DNA of 64,000 nucleotides. It comes from Streptacidiphilus fuscans. GTDB taxonomy: Bacteria > Actinomycetota > Actinomycetes > Streptomycetales > Streptomycetaceae. The notes below the pieces were generated by a model. That model searched no databases and was not told where the DNA came from. It saw nothing but the letters and a program-made list of their open reading frames with translations. Position 1 is the first letter of the stretch, and every line of letters begins with the position of its first letter. This document shows, one piece after another, positions 1 to 7,671 of the stretch. The stretch spans positions 648,474 through 712,473 of the forward strand of contig NZ_JADPRT010000003.1 in assembly GCF_015690355.1 (NCBI RefSeq), in the 5' to 3' direction. Position numbers and translations under genes: made by a program.

Positions 1-482
1 GCGCGCGCGATGCCGAAGTCGATCAGCTTCACGCCGTCGCGGACCAGCATCACGTTGCCGGGCTTCACGTCCCGGTGCACGATGCCGGACGCGTGCACGG
101 CGTGCAGTTGGGCGGCGGTCTCGGCCAGCAGCAGCCACAGCGCCTCGGCGGGCAGCGGGCCGCGCAGCCGGACGGCCTCGTCGACGGTCAGCCCCGGCAC
201 GTACTCGGCGGCGAACCAGGGCCGGTCCGCGGTGCCGTCGCTCGCCAGCATCCTCGGCCCGACCCCGACCGGCACCCGGTAGAGGATGCCGACCTCGCGC
301 TCGAAGCGCTCGCTGGAGACCAGTCGTGCCCGGACGCGTTTGACGGCGGCGTAGCCCCGGTCCGACACGCCGAGGTAGACCTCGCCCATGCCGCCGGTGC
401 CGAGCACACCGATGACGGTGAAGCTGCCGATCTCCTGCGGATCGTCCGGGCCGAGCGGTTCGGCGATCGTGCTGTCCATCAT
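1..482 (-). CDS. Ser/Thr protein kinase, N-terminal part (cut by window start)
   Basis: The reverse complement encodes the N-terminal lobe and catalytic loop of a Hanks-type (PknB-like) kinase. Visible elements are the glycine-rich loop GVLGTGGMGEVY, the AVKR lysine, the catalytic loop HRDVKPGN and the start of the activation segment at DFG. The C-terminal two thirds lie outside the window, so any extracellular sensor is unknown. The start is the first of two adjacent ATGs (482 or 479), behind a GGGGGA stretch. It is divergent from the FHA gene at 681. FHA domains bind phosphothreonine, so a kinase-FHA partnership is plausible but inferred. Kinase identity is secure; substrate is unknown. Confidence 0.9.
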   Translation of the reverse strand, partial: MMDSTIAEPLGPDDPQEIGSFTVIGVLGTGGMGEVYLGVSDRGYAAVKRVRARLVSSERFEREVGILYRVPVGVGPRMLASDGTADRPWFAAEYVPGLTVDEAVRLRGPLPAEALWLLLAETAAQLHAVHASGIVHRDVKPGNVMLVRDGVKLIDFGIAR

Positions 483-680
483 CGGCAGGTCCCCCGACTG
501 CGTGCACTCAAGGTTGACAGGCTATCAACAAGTCCACGGCCAGCATGGCGTGTTGACAGGCTTGGCGTGCGGGTATGCGGGACTTCGCACATCTTGGATA
601 CCAGTGCTTCGCACACTGTGTGAGGACCGGTCCCCATCGTGCCTTCGTACACTGGCGCGAGCCGAGCCGGAGGATGTGAC
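483..680. promoter_or_regulatory. Divergent promoter region with short repeats
   Basis: This 198-base gap separates the divergent kinase and FHA genes. TTGACAGGCT occurs twice (514-523 and 553-562), and each copy contains a perfect TTGACA -35 hexamer. CTTCGCACA occurs at 583-591 and 607-615, with a near copy CTTCGTACA around 642-650. These are visible in the sequence. Their role as promoter and operator is inferred. Confidence 0.4.
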
Positions 681-1475
681 ATGGCGTCAGGAACCTTTCC
701 ACCCCAGATGTTGCCACCCGGGAGTCCCGCCGACCGAGTGCCGACGGCGCCGCCGGGAACGATCTTCGTACTGGGTCCGGAGGGCGGGTACGCGGTGCCG
801 CCGCGCCGGTACACGTTGCTGTTCGGACGCGACCGCGATGACGTGCACGTGCCCGTCGGCGTCGACGACCCGACGGTCAGCCGTCGGCACGGCGTCTTCA
901 CCTGCACGGGCGCGGACGGCGACTGGTGGCTGGTCAACACCGGAAACCTCCCGATCGAACTGCCCGACGGCGTGCTGATGCTCACCGGGCACAAGCGGAT
1001 CCTGACGGCCGGGTACACCCCGCTGGTGATCAACTCGTCCAAGCAGCGCTCCCATCTGGTGGAGGTCCGTCTGGTGGACGAGGACGACCGGCACCCCCGT
1101 TCCACGAGCAGCGCGGAGACCGTGGACCCGGAGACGGTCTACGAACTCTCGCCGCAGGAGCGGCTGGTGCTCACCGCGCTCTCCAGGCGCTATCTGGAGG
1201 GCCACGACGCGTTCCCGCTCCCGCTGCCGTGGGAGGACACCGCGCGTCTGGTCAACGCCTCGCCGTACGTGACCAAGTCCTGGACGTACAAGTCGGTGGC
1301 GAACACCGTCGAGGACGTCCGCGAGCGCCTGCACCGCCGGGGCGTGCGGGGCCTGCTGCGGGACGAGGTCGGCGAGCCGGTCGGCGCGACGCTCAGCGTC
1401 AACCTGATCAGGGAACTGCTGAAGACCGCGACGCTGAGCGCGCAGGACCTGGAGCTGCTGGCGGAGCAGGACTGA
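681..1475 (+). CDS. FHA-domain protein with C-terminal winged-helix-like region
   Basis: 264 residues. The N-terminal half is a forkhead-associated domain: LLFGRDRDD, then the phosphothreonine-binding SRRH, then the conserved N of LVNTGN. The C-terminal half (from about residue 160, LSPQERLVLTALSRRYL) looks like a helical winged-helix segment often found in actinobacterial FHA proteins. The ATG at 681 has GGAGG eight bases upstream. It probably reads the phosphorylation state set by the divergent kinase. Function beyond phosphopeptide binding is not readable. Confidence 0.85.
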   Translation: MASGTFPPQMLPPGSPADRVPTAPPGTIFVLGPEGGYAVPPRRYTLLFGRDRDDVHVPVGVDDPTVSRRHGVFTCTGADGDWWLVNTGNLPIELPDGVLMLTGHKRILTAGYTPLVINSSKQRSHLVEVRLVDEDDRHPRSTSSAETVDPETVYELSPQERLVLTALSRRYLEGHDAFPLPLPWEDTARLVNASPYVTKSWTYKSVANTVEDVRERLHRRGVRGLLRDEVGEPVGATLSVNLIRELLKTATLSAQDLELLAEQD

Positions 1476-1518
1476 GCGGGCGTTGGCAGGACTGAGCAGG
1501 CGTTGGGCTCCCGGACAT

Positions 1519-1583
1519 CGACAGGGCCCCGTGGACGGCTTGGAGGGCGTACCCACCCTTCGAGCTGCCAGGGGGCCCTGTCG
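1519..1583. terminator. Convergent terminator
   Basis: A perfect 12-bp inverted repeat (1519-1530 with 1572-1583) brackets 41 bases. It sits between the stop of the FHA gene and the stop of the leftward DUF4185 gene, so it can serve both. Confidence 0.55.
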
Positions 1584-1588
1584 TCACG

Positions 1589-2731
1589 TCAGGGGTTGAT
1601 CCCGTCGAACTGCCGGACCCAGTAGGGCGGCTGGCCCACGGTGCCGTCCCACTGGGACACGATGAGGGTCAGCGAGTTGGCACCGGCGCTGCCGGGGTGG
1701 ATGTAGCCGCCGTAGAGGTTGGGCACGGTCAGCGCGGTGACCTGCGGGTTCGGGGTGCTCCATACGGCGTCCGGGCGGGACGCGGTGCGCGTGAAGATGG
1801 TGCCGAGGACCGTGTCGAAGTAGCTCATGCAGTAGGTTCCGCCGATCAGCTTCACCGAGAACTCGCCGGTGTTGTTGCCGGAGAGGATGACTGACGGCGG
1901 AGCCGCCGTGGTCCACTGCCAGGAGCCGTCGAGGTAGGCCCAGTTCTGCTGGGCCCCGAAGTTCCCGTCGTGGAAGTCGCCCGGCTGGATACGGAAGAGC
2001 TGGATCGCTCCGGCGTCGGCGGTGTTGTTGTGGGTCCCGTTCCAGCGCTTCGAGAAGATGTAGAGCCAGCCGTCGGGGTCGATGCCCGCGAACGACCACA
2101 TGCCGTACAGGGACTGGTTCACCCCGCGGGTGTCACCGTCCCAGTGGTAGGGGAAGTCGGTCCAGGTCGCGCCGTAGTCGTCGGAGTAGGCGACGCCCGA
2201 CATGAGCGAGCCGTCGTACCCGGCGGGCGGGGACCAGGTGGCGACGGACGTGTACTGGATGTAGGTCCGGCCGCCGAACTCGATGCAGTCGTTGGGGATG
2301 CGGCTGACCTCGAAGCCGTACCCGTTGTCCGCGTTGTGGTTGTAGTCGAACAGCTGGGCGGCCGTGCCGTTCGGCTCCGCCCAGGTGAAGGAGATCGGGG
2401 TCGCGCCGGAGGAGTCGAAGCTGGCCTGGTTCAGCATCACCGGTGAGCCGAGGTAGGGGACGCCCTGCTGCATGCCCCGCCACGAGTCGCCGAAGACATA
2501 GCCCCAACTCCCGTCGTGCTCCCTGAAGTACGGAATGCCGAGGTCGCCGGAGCCCAGGCCCACCGCGCTCGCGGAGTCGCCGGGGTTGTCGCACAGCGGG
2601 GTGCCGCTCTGCGCGGCGGCGGCCGGAGTGGCGGCGGACAGCCCGGTGGCGTAGGCACCGGCGCCGGCCAGGGCGAGGCCCATACCGGCCTTGAGCACGG
2701 ATCGGCGGTTGGGCCGCAGGGGACGGGACAT
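1589..2731 (-). CDS. Tat-exported DUF4185 domain protein
   Basis: 380 residues. The N-terminus has a twin-arginine signal (RRSVLKAG around residue 9), a hydrophobic stretch and an Ala-rich cleavage region near AAAAQ. The mature part has the repeated aromatic and glycine-rich segments of DUF4185 proteins (GYVFGDSW, SDDYGATWTDF, YIFSKRWNGTHNN), a predicted beta-propeller family related to glycoside-hydrolase folds. GGAGG precedes the ATG. Substrate unknown. It lies downstream, on the same strand, of the STAND and adaptor genes, but a 77-base gap makes operon membership uncertain. Confidence 0.8.
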   Translation of the reverse strand: MSRPLRPNRRSVLKAGMGLALAGAGAYATGLSAATPAAAAQSGTPLCDNPGDSASAVGLGSGDLGIPYFREHDGSWGYVFGDSWRGMQQGVPYLGSPVMLNQASFDSSGATPISFTWAEPNGTAAQLFDYNHNADNGYGFEVSRIPNDCIEFGGRTYIQYTSVATWSPPAGYDGSLMSGVAYSDDYGATWTDFPYHWDGDTRGVNQSLYGMWSFAGIDPDGWLYIFSKRWNGTHNNTADAGAIQLFRIQPGDFHDGNFGAQQNWAYLDGSWQWTTAAPPSVILSGNNTGEFSVKLIGGTYCMSYFDTVLGTIFTRTASRPDAVWSTPNPQVTALTVPNLYGGYIHPGSAGANSLTLIVSQWDGTVGQPPYWVRQFDGINP

Positions 2732-2808
2732 GGATCAGGCCTCCAAGTGGGCTGGGGTTGCTTCCGGTTCGCGTGATTTACGTGTTGCTCAGTGCTGGGT
2801 GGCGGCGA

Positions 2809-3045
2809 TCACCCTTCGTCGCCTTCTGCTTCAGGGGCGGCTGCGGTGTTCTGCGTGACGTGCATGACGCCGTGCTCGACGGCGAAGACGGTGGCGTGCC
2901 CCTCCGCGGAGTTCTGCTGGCGGAGTTGGGGCTGGGGCTGGTCCGGTTCGTGCTTCGTGGTCGTGACGTGGTTGTTGTCGCCGACGATCGCGGTGCCGGA
3001 GACATCGCCGATGCGGACGCTCTGGCGCTCGGGCTTTGCGGACAT
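2809..3045 (-). CDS. Small adaptor-like protein with two putative signalling motifs
   Basis: 78 residues, no enzymatic domain. Residues 9-28 contain GDVSGTAIVGDNNHV, closely matching residues 21-45 of the STAND protein encoded just upstream. Residues 50-66 contain TVFAVEHGVMHVTQ, matching C-terminal motifs of the cyclase-like protein (6457-7245) and the 138-residue protein (7255-7671). The two motifs are joined by a Pro/Gln-rich linker. The ATG has GAAAGG upstream, and the gene starts 47 bases after the STAND stop. The inferred role is an adaptor linking the STAND sensor to effectors by homotypic motif assembly. This is untested. Confidence 0.7.
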   Translation of the reverse strand: MSAKPERQSVRIGDVSGTAIVGDNNHVTTTKHEPDQPQPQLRQQNSAEGHATVFAVEHGVMHVTQNTAAAPEAEGDEG

Positions 3046-3092
3046 GGTGGCCTTTCGTCGTCATCGGTGTCGGTCTCGGTCTCGGGGGCGGA

Positions 3093-5444
3093 TCAGGAGC
3101 CGCAGTCGCTCTGGAGGCTCTGGACGGCCGAGTTGAGGGAGTTGACCTGGCTCGTGTCGTCGAACGTGCTGTTCTGCGGGCCGTTCGCGAAGGTCTGGAA
3201 CTGCTGCACCAGTTGCTGATCAAGAGTCAGGATGGTGTTGAGGTCCGACTGCACGGAGCTGGACTTGGCCTGGGACTGGGCCTGCTGCACCGTGGACGCG
3301 ATCGCTTGCAGGTCGTTGATCTCGTTCTGGGCGTCGGAGCTCTGCGTGCTGTTGTCGGACGCACTCTGGAAGGCGGTGAAGTCGGAGTTGTACTGGCTGA
3401 CCTCCGACGACCAGGTGGAGGCCATGGCCGTGCAGGCGGGATCGACGGAGGACTGGTTGGTCGCGTAGATCGTGGCTCCCACGCCCACGACGGCCACGGC
3501 GCCGATCGTGCAGGTGAGGGCGAGCGCCGACATGCCTCCCGCCTTGCCCGTCGCGGCCACGCCGGTGGCGACTGCGGTGTGGCCGCCCGCGCTCGCGGCG
3601 GCGTGCGAAGCGTGGGCGGCGGCGTGGGCCGTGTGGTGCGCCGCGTGGTGGGTCGCGTGCGCGGCGTGGCCGGTGTGGCCACTGTGGGGCGCGTGCGACG
3701 CGTGTGCGGCATGCGAGGCGTGCGAGCTGTGCGGGGCGTGGCCGGTGTGCGATGCGTGTGGCTTGGAGAGATCGATCTTCTTGGGTACGTGCACGGCCGA
3801 GGGGTGTGTGCCGGTCGCGTGGGCGGCGGCGGGGGGCTGTTGGGTGGCCTTGGTCAGGTCGAAGACCGGCCTTGCCATGTGCACCGGCGGGGTTACATGC
3901 ACGGGCGGCGGGGTGGTGGGCGGCGGCGTGAAGGTCGGTGGGTTGGCCACGACGTGTGGTGCGGGGAGAAGGTGGATCGGCGGCGGGGTCAGGGCGGCTG
4001 CGGCGGTGGAGAGGTGCGGGGCGGCAAGCGCGTGCGCGTGCAAGGTGGCGAGCTCCTTGAACAGGACCTCCGCCTCCAGCACCAGGGCCGTGGTCTGCGC
4101 GGCACGGCCGATCGCCCGGCGCCGGGTGCGCGCCTCGTGGAGGAAGAACTCCTCGGCCTTCTTGTCGCCCGCGGTCCGCGCGACGGTCCAACCGGCGCCC
4201 AGCAGGCTGCCCCAGGCGTCGAACTGCCGGGACAGGGCCAGCTTCGGTGAGGCGGCACGGGCCAGGGCGACGCCGAGTTGGGCGCTTCCGCGCGTCTCGG
4301 CGCGCAGGACCGCGAGGTCGAGGGCTTGGAAGTGTGCCGCGACGTCGTCGGGGGTGGTGGCGGTGTCCTCCACCCAGGCGGTGAGCGTTCGGCACAGTGG
4401 ATCGGCCGGGAACTCCGTCTTGCGGGTGCCGAGCACGCAGGCGGCGACGTCCGGCGGGCAGCCGTAGCCGGTCTCGGAGGCGATCAGCAGGCCGTGTCGG
4501 ACCAGGCCGCCCGCGAGCGTGGCGGCGTCCGTCCGGCCGAGCAGGTCGTTCAGGTGTCGTGCGGCCAACTCCGCGCCGGAGAGCGAGCCGAGCAGGTGGA
4601 GCAGGTCGCGCTCCTCCGGTGCGAGCTGCCTCACCAGTGCGGGGAGCAGTTCGGGGAGGTCGGTGATGCCTGGCAGGCCCTTGCCGGTCTGGGCCGACAT
4701 GGCGATGCGCCGGAGCTTGAGCGGGTTGCCCTCCACCGCCGCGCACAGCGCCTTGACGATCCGGGTCTCGTCCTGCCGTAACTCGCGGCCCAGCAGGGTG
4801 TGCACCAGCTCCGCGGCGGCGGGGGCCGTGAGTCCGGCGAGCTGGACCGCGTGGACGCCGCTGAGCGCGGTCGGTTGCTGCGAGGTGAGGACGAAGGTGG
4901 ACTGCTCGGCCATGTCCAGGAGCCGGCGCAGGTTCCTCTCGTCGAGCCCGGCGTCGTCCAGGTAGATCCGCAGCTTCAGCGTTTTGAGGTGCTCCTTGAG
5001 CACCTCCGGCGACGGCTTGTACTTCGGCGCGTCGAAGCTGATGTCGAAGATGGCCTGCGCGATGTCGTCCGCGGTGCGTCCGCCGGCCTCGATGTAGGCG
5101 ACGCCCTCGGGGCCGCGTGGCAGCGTGCGCGCCAGGTGGCGCAGCAGAGCGCTCTTGCCGACCCCGGACGCGCCCCAGACCTGCACCAACTGGCGCGTCT
5201 CGACGGCCGTCCGGAGCACCTGGACGTCCCGCTCGCGGCCGATCAGCGGATCGGCCACCGGGCGCGGCAGCTGGGAGATCGGACTGCGCCTGACCGGACG
5301 GGCGGTGATCTTCACGAGGTGCACGGTGTTGTTGTCACCGACGATCACCGTGCCGCCGGTCACGTCACCGACCTGCACGTACCCGGACCTGTCCCGCGTT
5401 TCGGTGTTCGCTCGGAGCGCCACTTGCTCAGGGTTCTCTGGCAT
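3093..5444 (-). CDS. STAND-type NTPase with N-terminal GDNN motif, His/Ala-rich linker and membrane anchor
   Basis: 783 residues from the ATG at 5444 (GGGGAAAG upstream). An in-frame start at 5489 is possible but less likely. Order: an N-terminal motif GDVTGGTVIVGDNNTV at 26-41; a P-loop GASGVGKS at 91-98; Walker B-like LRIYLDDAG near 159-166; a helical winged-helix/ARC-like region to about 450; a Pro-rich then His/Ala-rich low-complexity segment (about 500-625, dominated by HA, SH and GH steps); one transmembrane helix near 638-663; and a roughly 120-residue Ser/Gln-rich outer domain ending in a Cys. NLR-like STAND ATPases use such N-terminal motifs to recruit effectors. No TPR or LRR repeats are obvious. 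The outer domain suggests an envelope-facing sensor, which is inferred. Confidence 0.8.
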   Translation of the reverse strand: MPENPEQVALRANTETRDRSGYVQVGDVTGGTVIVGDNNTVHLVKITARPVRRSPISQLPRPVADPLIGRERDVQVLRTAVETRQLVQVWGASGVGKSALLRHLARTLPRGPEGVAYIEAGGRTADDIAQAIFDISFDAPKYKPSPEVLKEHLKTLKLRIYLDDAGLDERNLRRLLDMAEQSTFVLTSQQPTALSGVHAVQLAGLTAPAAAELVHTLLGRELRQDETRIVKALCAAVEGNPLKLRRIAMSAQTGKGLPGITDLPELLPALVRQLAPEERDLLHLLGSLSGAELAARHLNDLLGRTDAATLAGGLVRHGLLIASETGYGCPPDVAACVLGTRKTEFPADPLCRTLTAWVEDTATTPDDVAAHFQALDLAVLRAETRGSAQLGVALARAASPKLALSRQFDAWGSLLGAGWTVARTAGDKKAEEFFLHEARTRRRAIGRAAQTTALVLEAEVLFKELATLHAHALAAPHLSTAAAALTPPPIHLLPAPHVVANPPTFTPPPTTPPPVHVTPPVHMARPVFDLTKATQQPPAAAHATGTHPSAVHVPKKIDLSKPHASHTGHAPHSSHASHAAHASHAPHSGHTGHAAHATHHAAHHTAHAAAHASHAAASAGGHTAVATGVAATGKAGGMSALALTCTIGAVAVVGVGATIYATNQSSVDPACTAMASTWSSEVSQYNSDFTAFQSASDNSTQSSDAQNEINDLQAIASTVQQAQSQAKSSSVQSDLNTILTLDQQLVQQFQTFANGPQNSTFDDTSQVNSLNSAVQSLQSDCGS
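3590..3760. repeat. Low-complexity His/Ala coding repeat in the STAND gene
   Basis: This short-period coding repeat is built from GCG/GTG-type units on the plus strand. It encodes alternating His, Ala, Ser and Gly on the minus strand (about residues 562-618 of the STAND protein). Such tracts are prone to slippage. The protein segment could bind metal or act as a cell-wall spacer; neither is shown. Confidence 0.6.
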
Positions 5445-5522
5445 CTGCTTTCCCCGTTCTTCCACGCCCGGGTTCCGGCGCCCGGTCATGTTGGCAGCGC
5501 GACCGAGGTGCAGACCCGACGT

Positions 5523-6281
5523 TTATACGTGTTTGGAGAGATTCGTTTCCGGCGGGCCGCCCGGCCCGGCAGGCCCGCCGGGTCCGGCCTCGGCGGCGAT
5601 GCGGGCGAGGAGGTCCAGGTCGAGGATCGTGATCCAGCGGTAGCCGGTCGCAACCGCGCCCGACTCGCGCAGCGCCCGCAGGGCCTTGTGGACCGAGGAC
5701 TCGGCCGCGCCGACCAGGGTGGCCATCTCCGGTTGTGACAGCGGCAGTTGGGCATCCCTGCGGCCGGGGCGGCCGTAGGTGACGGCGAGGTGGTGCAGGA
5801 TCCGCGCCAGGCGTCCGAGCACGTCGCAACCGGTGAAGTCGACGATCCGGCCGGTCGCCGTGCGGAGCTTGGCCACCACGCTGGCGTTCAGGGCAAGTCC
5901 TATGGCGGGGTGCTGCTTTGTGCACTCCATCAGTTCCGAGCGCAGGATGTAGCGGGCCAGCACCTTGCCGCAGGTGGTCACGGTGCCGACGCGGGGCTCA
6001 CCGTCGATCCCGGCGAGTTCGCCGACCAGGTCCCCGGCCATCCGTACGGCCAGCAGCGCCTCGCGGCCGTCCTGGGCATGCGCGGTGACCTTCACCGTGC
6101 CGCCGAGCAGGAGCAGCGCGAAGTCCGAGGTGTCCGCCTCGCGGATGGTGACCTGGCCGGCCGGGTAGACCACGCCGTGGCCGAGCGCCAGCAGGACCTC
6201 ACGGTCGCGCTCGTCGACCCGGCCGAGCAGCCCGGTGGGCGGCCAGTACGTCGCCGACCCGCGCACCCGTGTGTTGCTCAT
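5523..6281 (-). CDS. Crp/Fnr-family transcriptional regulator
   Basis: 252 residues from the ATG at 6281 with a purine-rich GAGGGGTAAGG upstream. The N-terminal half is a cyclic-nucleotide-binding-like beta-roll (GGTVKVTAHAQDGREALL, MAGDLVGELAG). The C-terminal half is a helix-turn-helix (LPLSQPEMATLVGAAESSVHKALRALRESGAV). A Gly/Pro-rich tail follows. It is encoded 78 bases upstream of the STAND gene on the same strand and is divergent from the cyclase-like operon. It may therefore control both, possibly in response to the nucleotide made or bound by that protein. That link is inference. Confidence 0.88.
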   Translation of the reverse strand: MSNTRVRGSATYWPPTGLLGRVDERDREVLLALGHGVVYPAGQVTIREADTSDFALLLLGGTVKVTAHAQDGREALLAVRMAGDLVGELAGIDGEPRVGTVTTCGKVLARYILRSELMECTKQHPAIGLALNASVVAKLRTATGRIVDFTGCDVLGRLARILHHLAVTYGRPGRRDAQLPLSQPEMATLVGAAESSVHKALRALRESGAVATGYRWITILDLDLLARIAAEAGPGGPAGPGGPPETNLSKHV

Positions 6282-6456
6282 CGGCCTTACCCCTCTTCGT
6301 TGTTCGGCCGAAGCCGTACAAGCCGTATTTGTAGCCGTTCTGCCGGGGGACCCCTCCCCTACGATCCCGTCAATCATGTACTCGACACCGGAGAACCGGT
6401 GCCCACGGCAATTCGATCTTCGAATGGCCGGCCCTCGTCGTCATCGCGGAGGGATT

Positions 6457-7245
6457 GTGAATCCGAGGTACGAATACCGAGCGCTGCTGGCGTGCGACAT
6501 CGCGGGTTCCGCGGGGCGTGGCGAGCAGCGGCTGCAGGAGATCCGCAGCGTCCTGCGCTCGGCGCTGTCCGGGGCCATGGGCGGCGCGGAACTGGACGAG
6601 CGGGACTTCGCGTACGTCGACACCGGAGACGGCTGCCAGCTGGTGGCCCCGGCCGGGTTGCCCAAGGCCAGGCTGCTGGTCCCGTTGCTGCCGGAGCTCA
6701 ACTCGCGGATCCACGCGCACAATCGGCGCGCGGCCCCGGAGGTCCGGATGCGCGTGCGGGTCGCGGCGCACGCGGGGGAGATCCGGGTCGACCCGGAGGG
6801 CGGCGTCTCCGGCGCCCCGTTCGAGGCCTTGGCGCGGCTGCTCGACTCGGCCGCGCTGCGGCAGGCGGCACTGACCGGCACCAGCGGTACGCCGGTGGCC
6901 GCGATCCTGTCGCATCACTTCCACGAGGACGCGGTCGGGCACGGCCACGAGGGGCTCGACGCGGACGCCTTCAGTGAGGCCGCGGTCCAGGTCAAGGAGT
7001 ACGCGGCCACGGCCTGGCTCTGGTACCCGGGCAGCCCCGTCGGGCCGCGTGTCGACGCCGGTCGGGGGACCGACGCGGGTTCGGGTTCGGGCTCCTGCAC
7101 GGGTTCCGGCCAAGGCTCCGGAATGCGGGCGGCGGCGCGTGAGCCGGGGACCGTGGAGCAGCTCGTCCGAGCGGAGGGGCGCAGCACGGTCTTTGCTGTC
7201 GGCACCCACGGCGTCCAGAACATCCATGAGAGCAAGCGGAGTTGA
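6457..7245 (+). CDS. Class III nucleotidyl-cyclase-like protein with C-terminal signalling motif
   Basis: 262 residues from GTG at 6457, directly behind GGAGG; there are longer in-frame starts without a good ribosome site. The core resembles adenylate/guanylate cyclase homology domains: ALLACDIAGS (possible metal Asp14), YVDTGDGCQLVAP (Asp55/Asp58), and VAAHAGEIRVDPEGGVSG followed by ALARLLDSAAL. A Gly/Ser-rich linker (about 201-223) leads to a C-terminal motif STVFAVGTHGVQNIHE (243-258). That motif is shared with two neighbouring small proteins. It may be an active cyclase or a nucleotide-binding relic; key residues look present but were not aligned. It is the first gene of a tight operon. 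Confidence 0.75.
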   Translation: MNPRYEYRALLACDIAGSAGRGEQRLQEIRSVLRSALSGAMGGAELDERDFAYVDTGDGCQLVAPAGLPKARLLVPLLPELNSRIHAHNRRAAPEVRMRVRVAAHAGEIRVDPEGGVSGAPFEALARLLDSAALRQAALTGTSGTPVAAILSHHFHEDAVGHGHEGLDADAFSEAAVQVKEYAATAWLWYPGSPVGPRVDAGRGTDAGSGSGSCTGSGQGSGMRAAAREPGTVEQLVRAEGRSTVFAVGTHGVQNIHESKRS

Positions 7246-7254
7246 TTCGGGCCC

Positions 7255-7671
7255 ATGAACGAGGAACTCGCCGAGCTGGCCGCGAGCGGTGCCACCGCGC
7301 TGGTCGCCGCCATGGGCACCGACCTCTGGGACGAGGCCAAGAACCTGATGAGCGGCGTCATCGCGCACGCCCGCCGCAGCCATCGCAGGGAGCTGTCCGT
7401 AGCGCTGGACCGTGCGTCGACCGCCACGAGGGGAGCGGTCGACGCCACGGTCCTGGACTACTGGACCGAGGCCCTGTCCCGGCTGCTCGACCGGAATCCG
7501 GCGCTCGCCCAGGACGTCATGGCCCTGGCCTCGTTGCGGAACCCGGAAAGGCCGGGCATCGCGCTCCAGGTCAATTCCGCCACCCATTCAGGGGAGGTAT
7601 TCGCCGTGCAGCACGGTAGTCAGCACTTCGCCTCCGGACCGAAGTCCCACGACTCCGAGGAAGCGCCGTGA
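7255..7671 (+). CDS. Small effector-like protein ending in VFAVQHGSQH motif
   Basis: 138 residues. The N-terminal part is helical (ELAASGATALVAAMGTDLWD). The middle, around 45-105, is charged and helical. Residues 111-128 carry GEVFAVQHGSQHFASG, matching the C-termini of the cyclase-like protein and the 78-residue protein. No catalytic motif is seen. The start is 9 bases after the upstream stop, and the stop overlaps the next start (GTGA). I do not recognise a named family. The likely role is a membrane-active or scaffold partner in the motif-linked system. Confidence 0.65.
   Translation: MNEELAELAASGATALVAAMGTDLWDEAKNLMSGVIAHARRSHRRELSVALDRASTATRGAVDATVLDYWTEALSRLLDRNPALAQDVMALASLRNPERPGIALQVNSATHSGEVFAVQHGSQHFASGPKSHDSEEAP

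Noticed and set aside
3590..3760. Short periodic repeats considered as a CRISPR array
   Set aside because: The period is only a few codons, there are no spacers, and it lies inside a coding frame.
3036..4250. Gly/Val-rich open frame opposite the STAND gene resembling a repeat protein
   Set aside because: Its repeats arise from the antisense of the His/Ala-coding tract.
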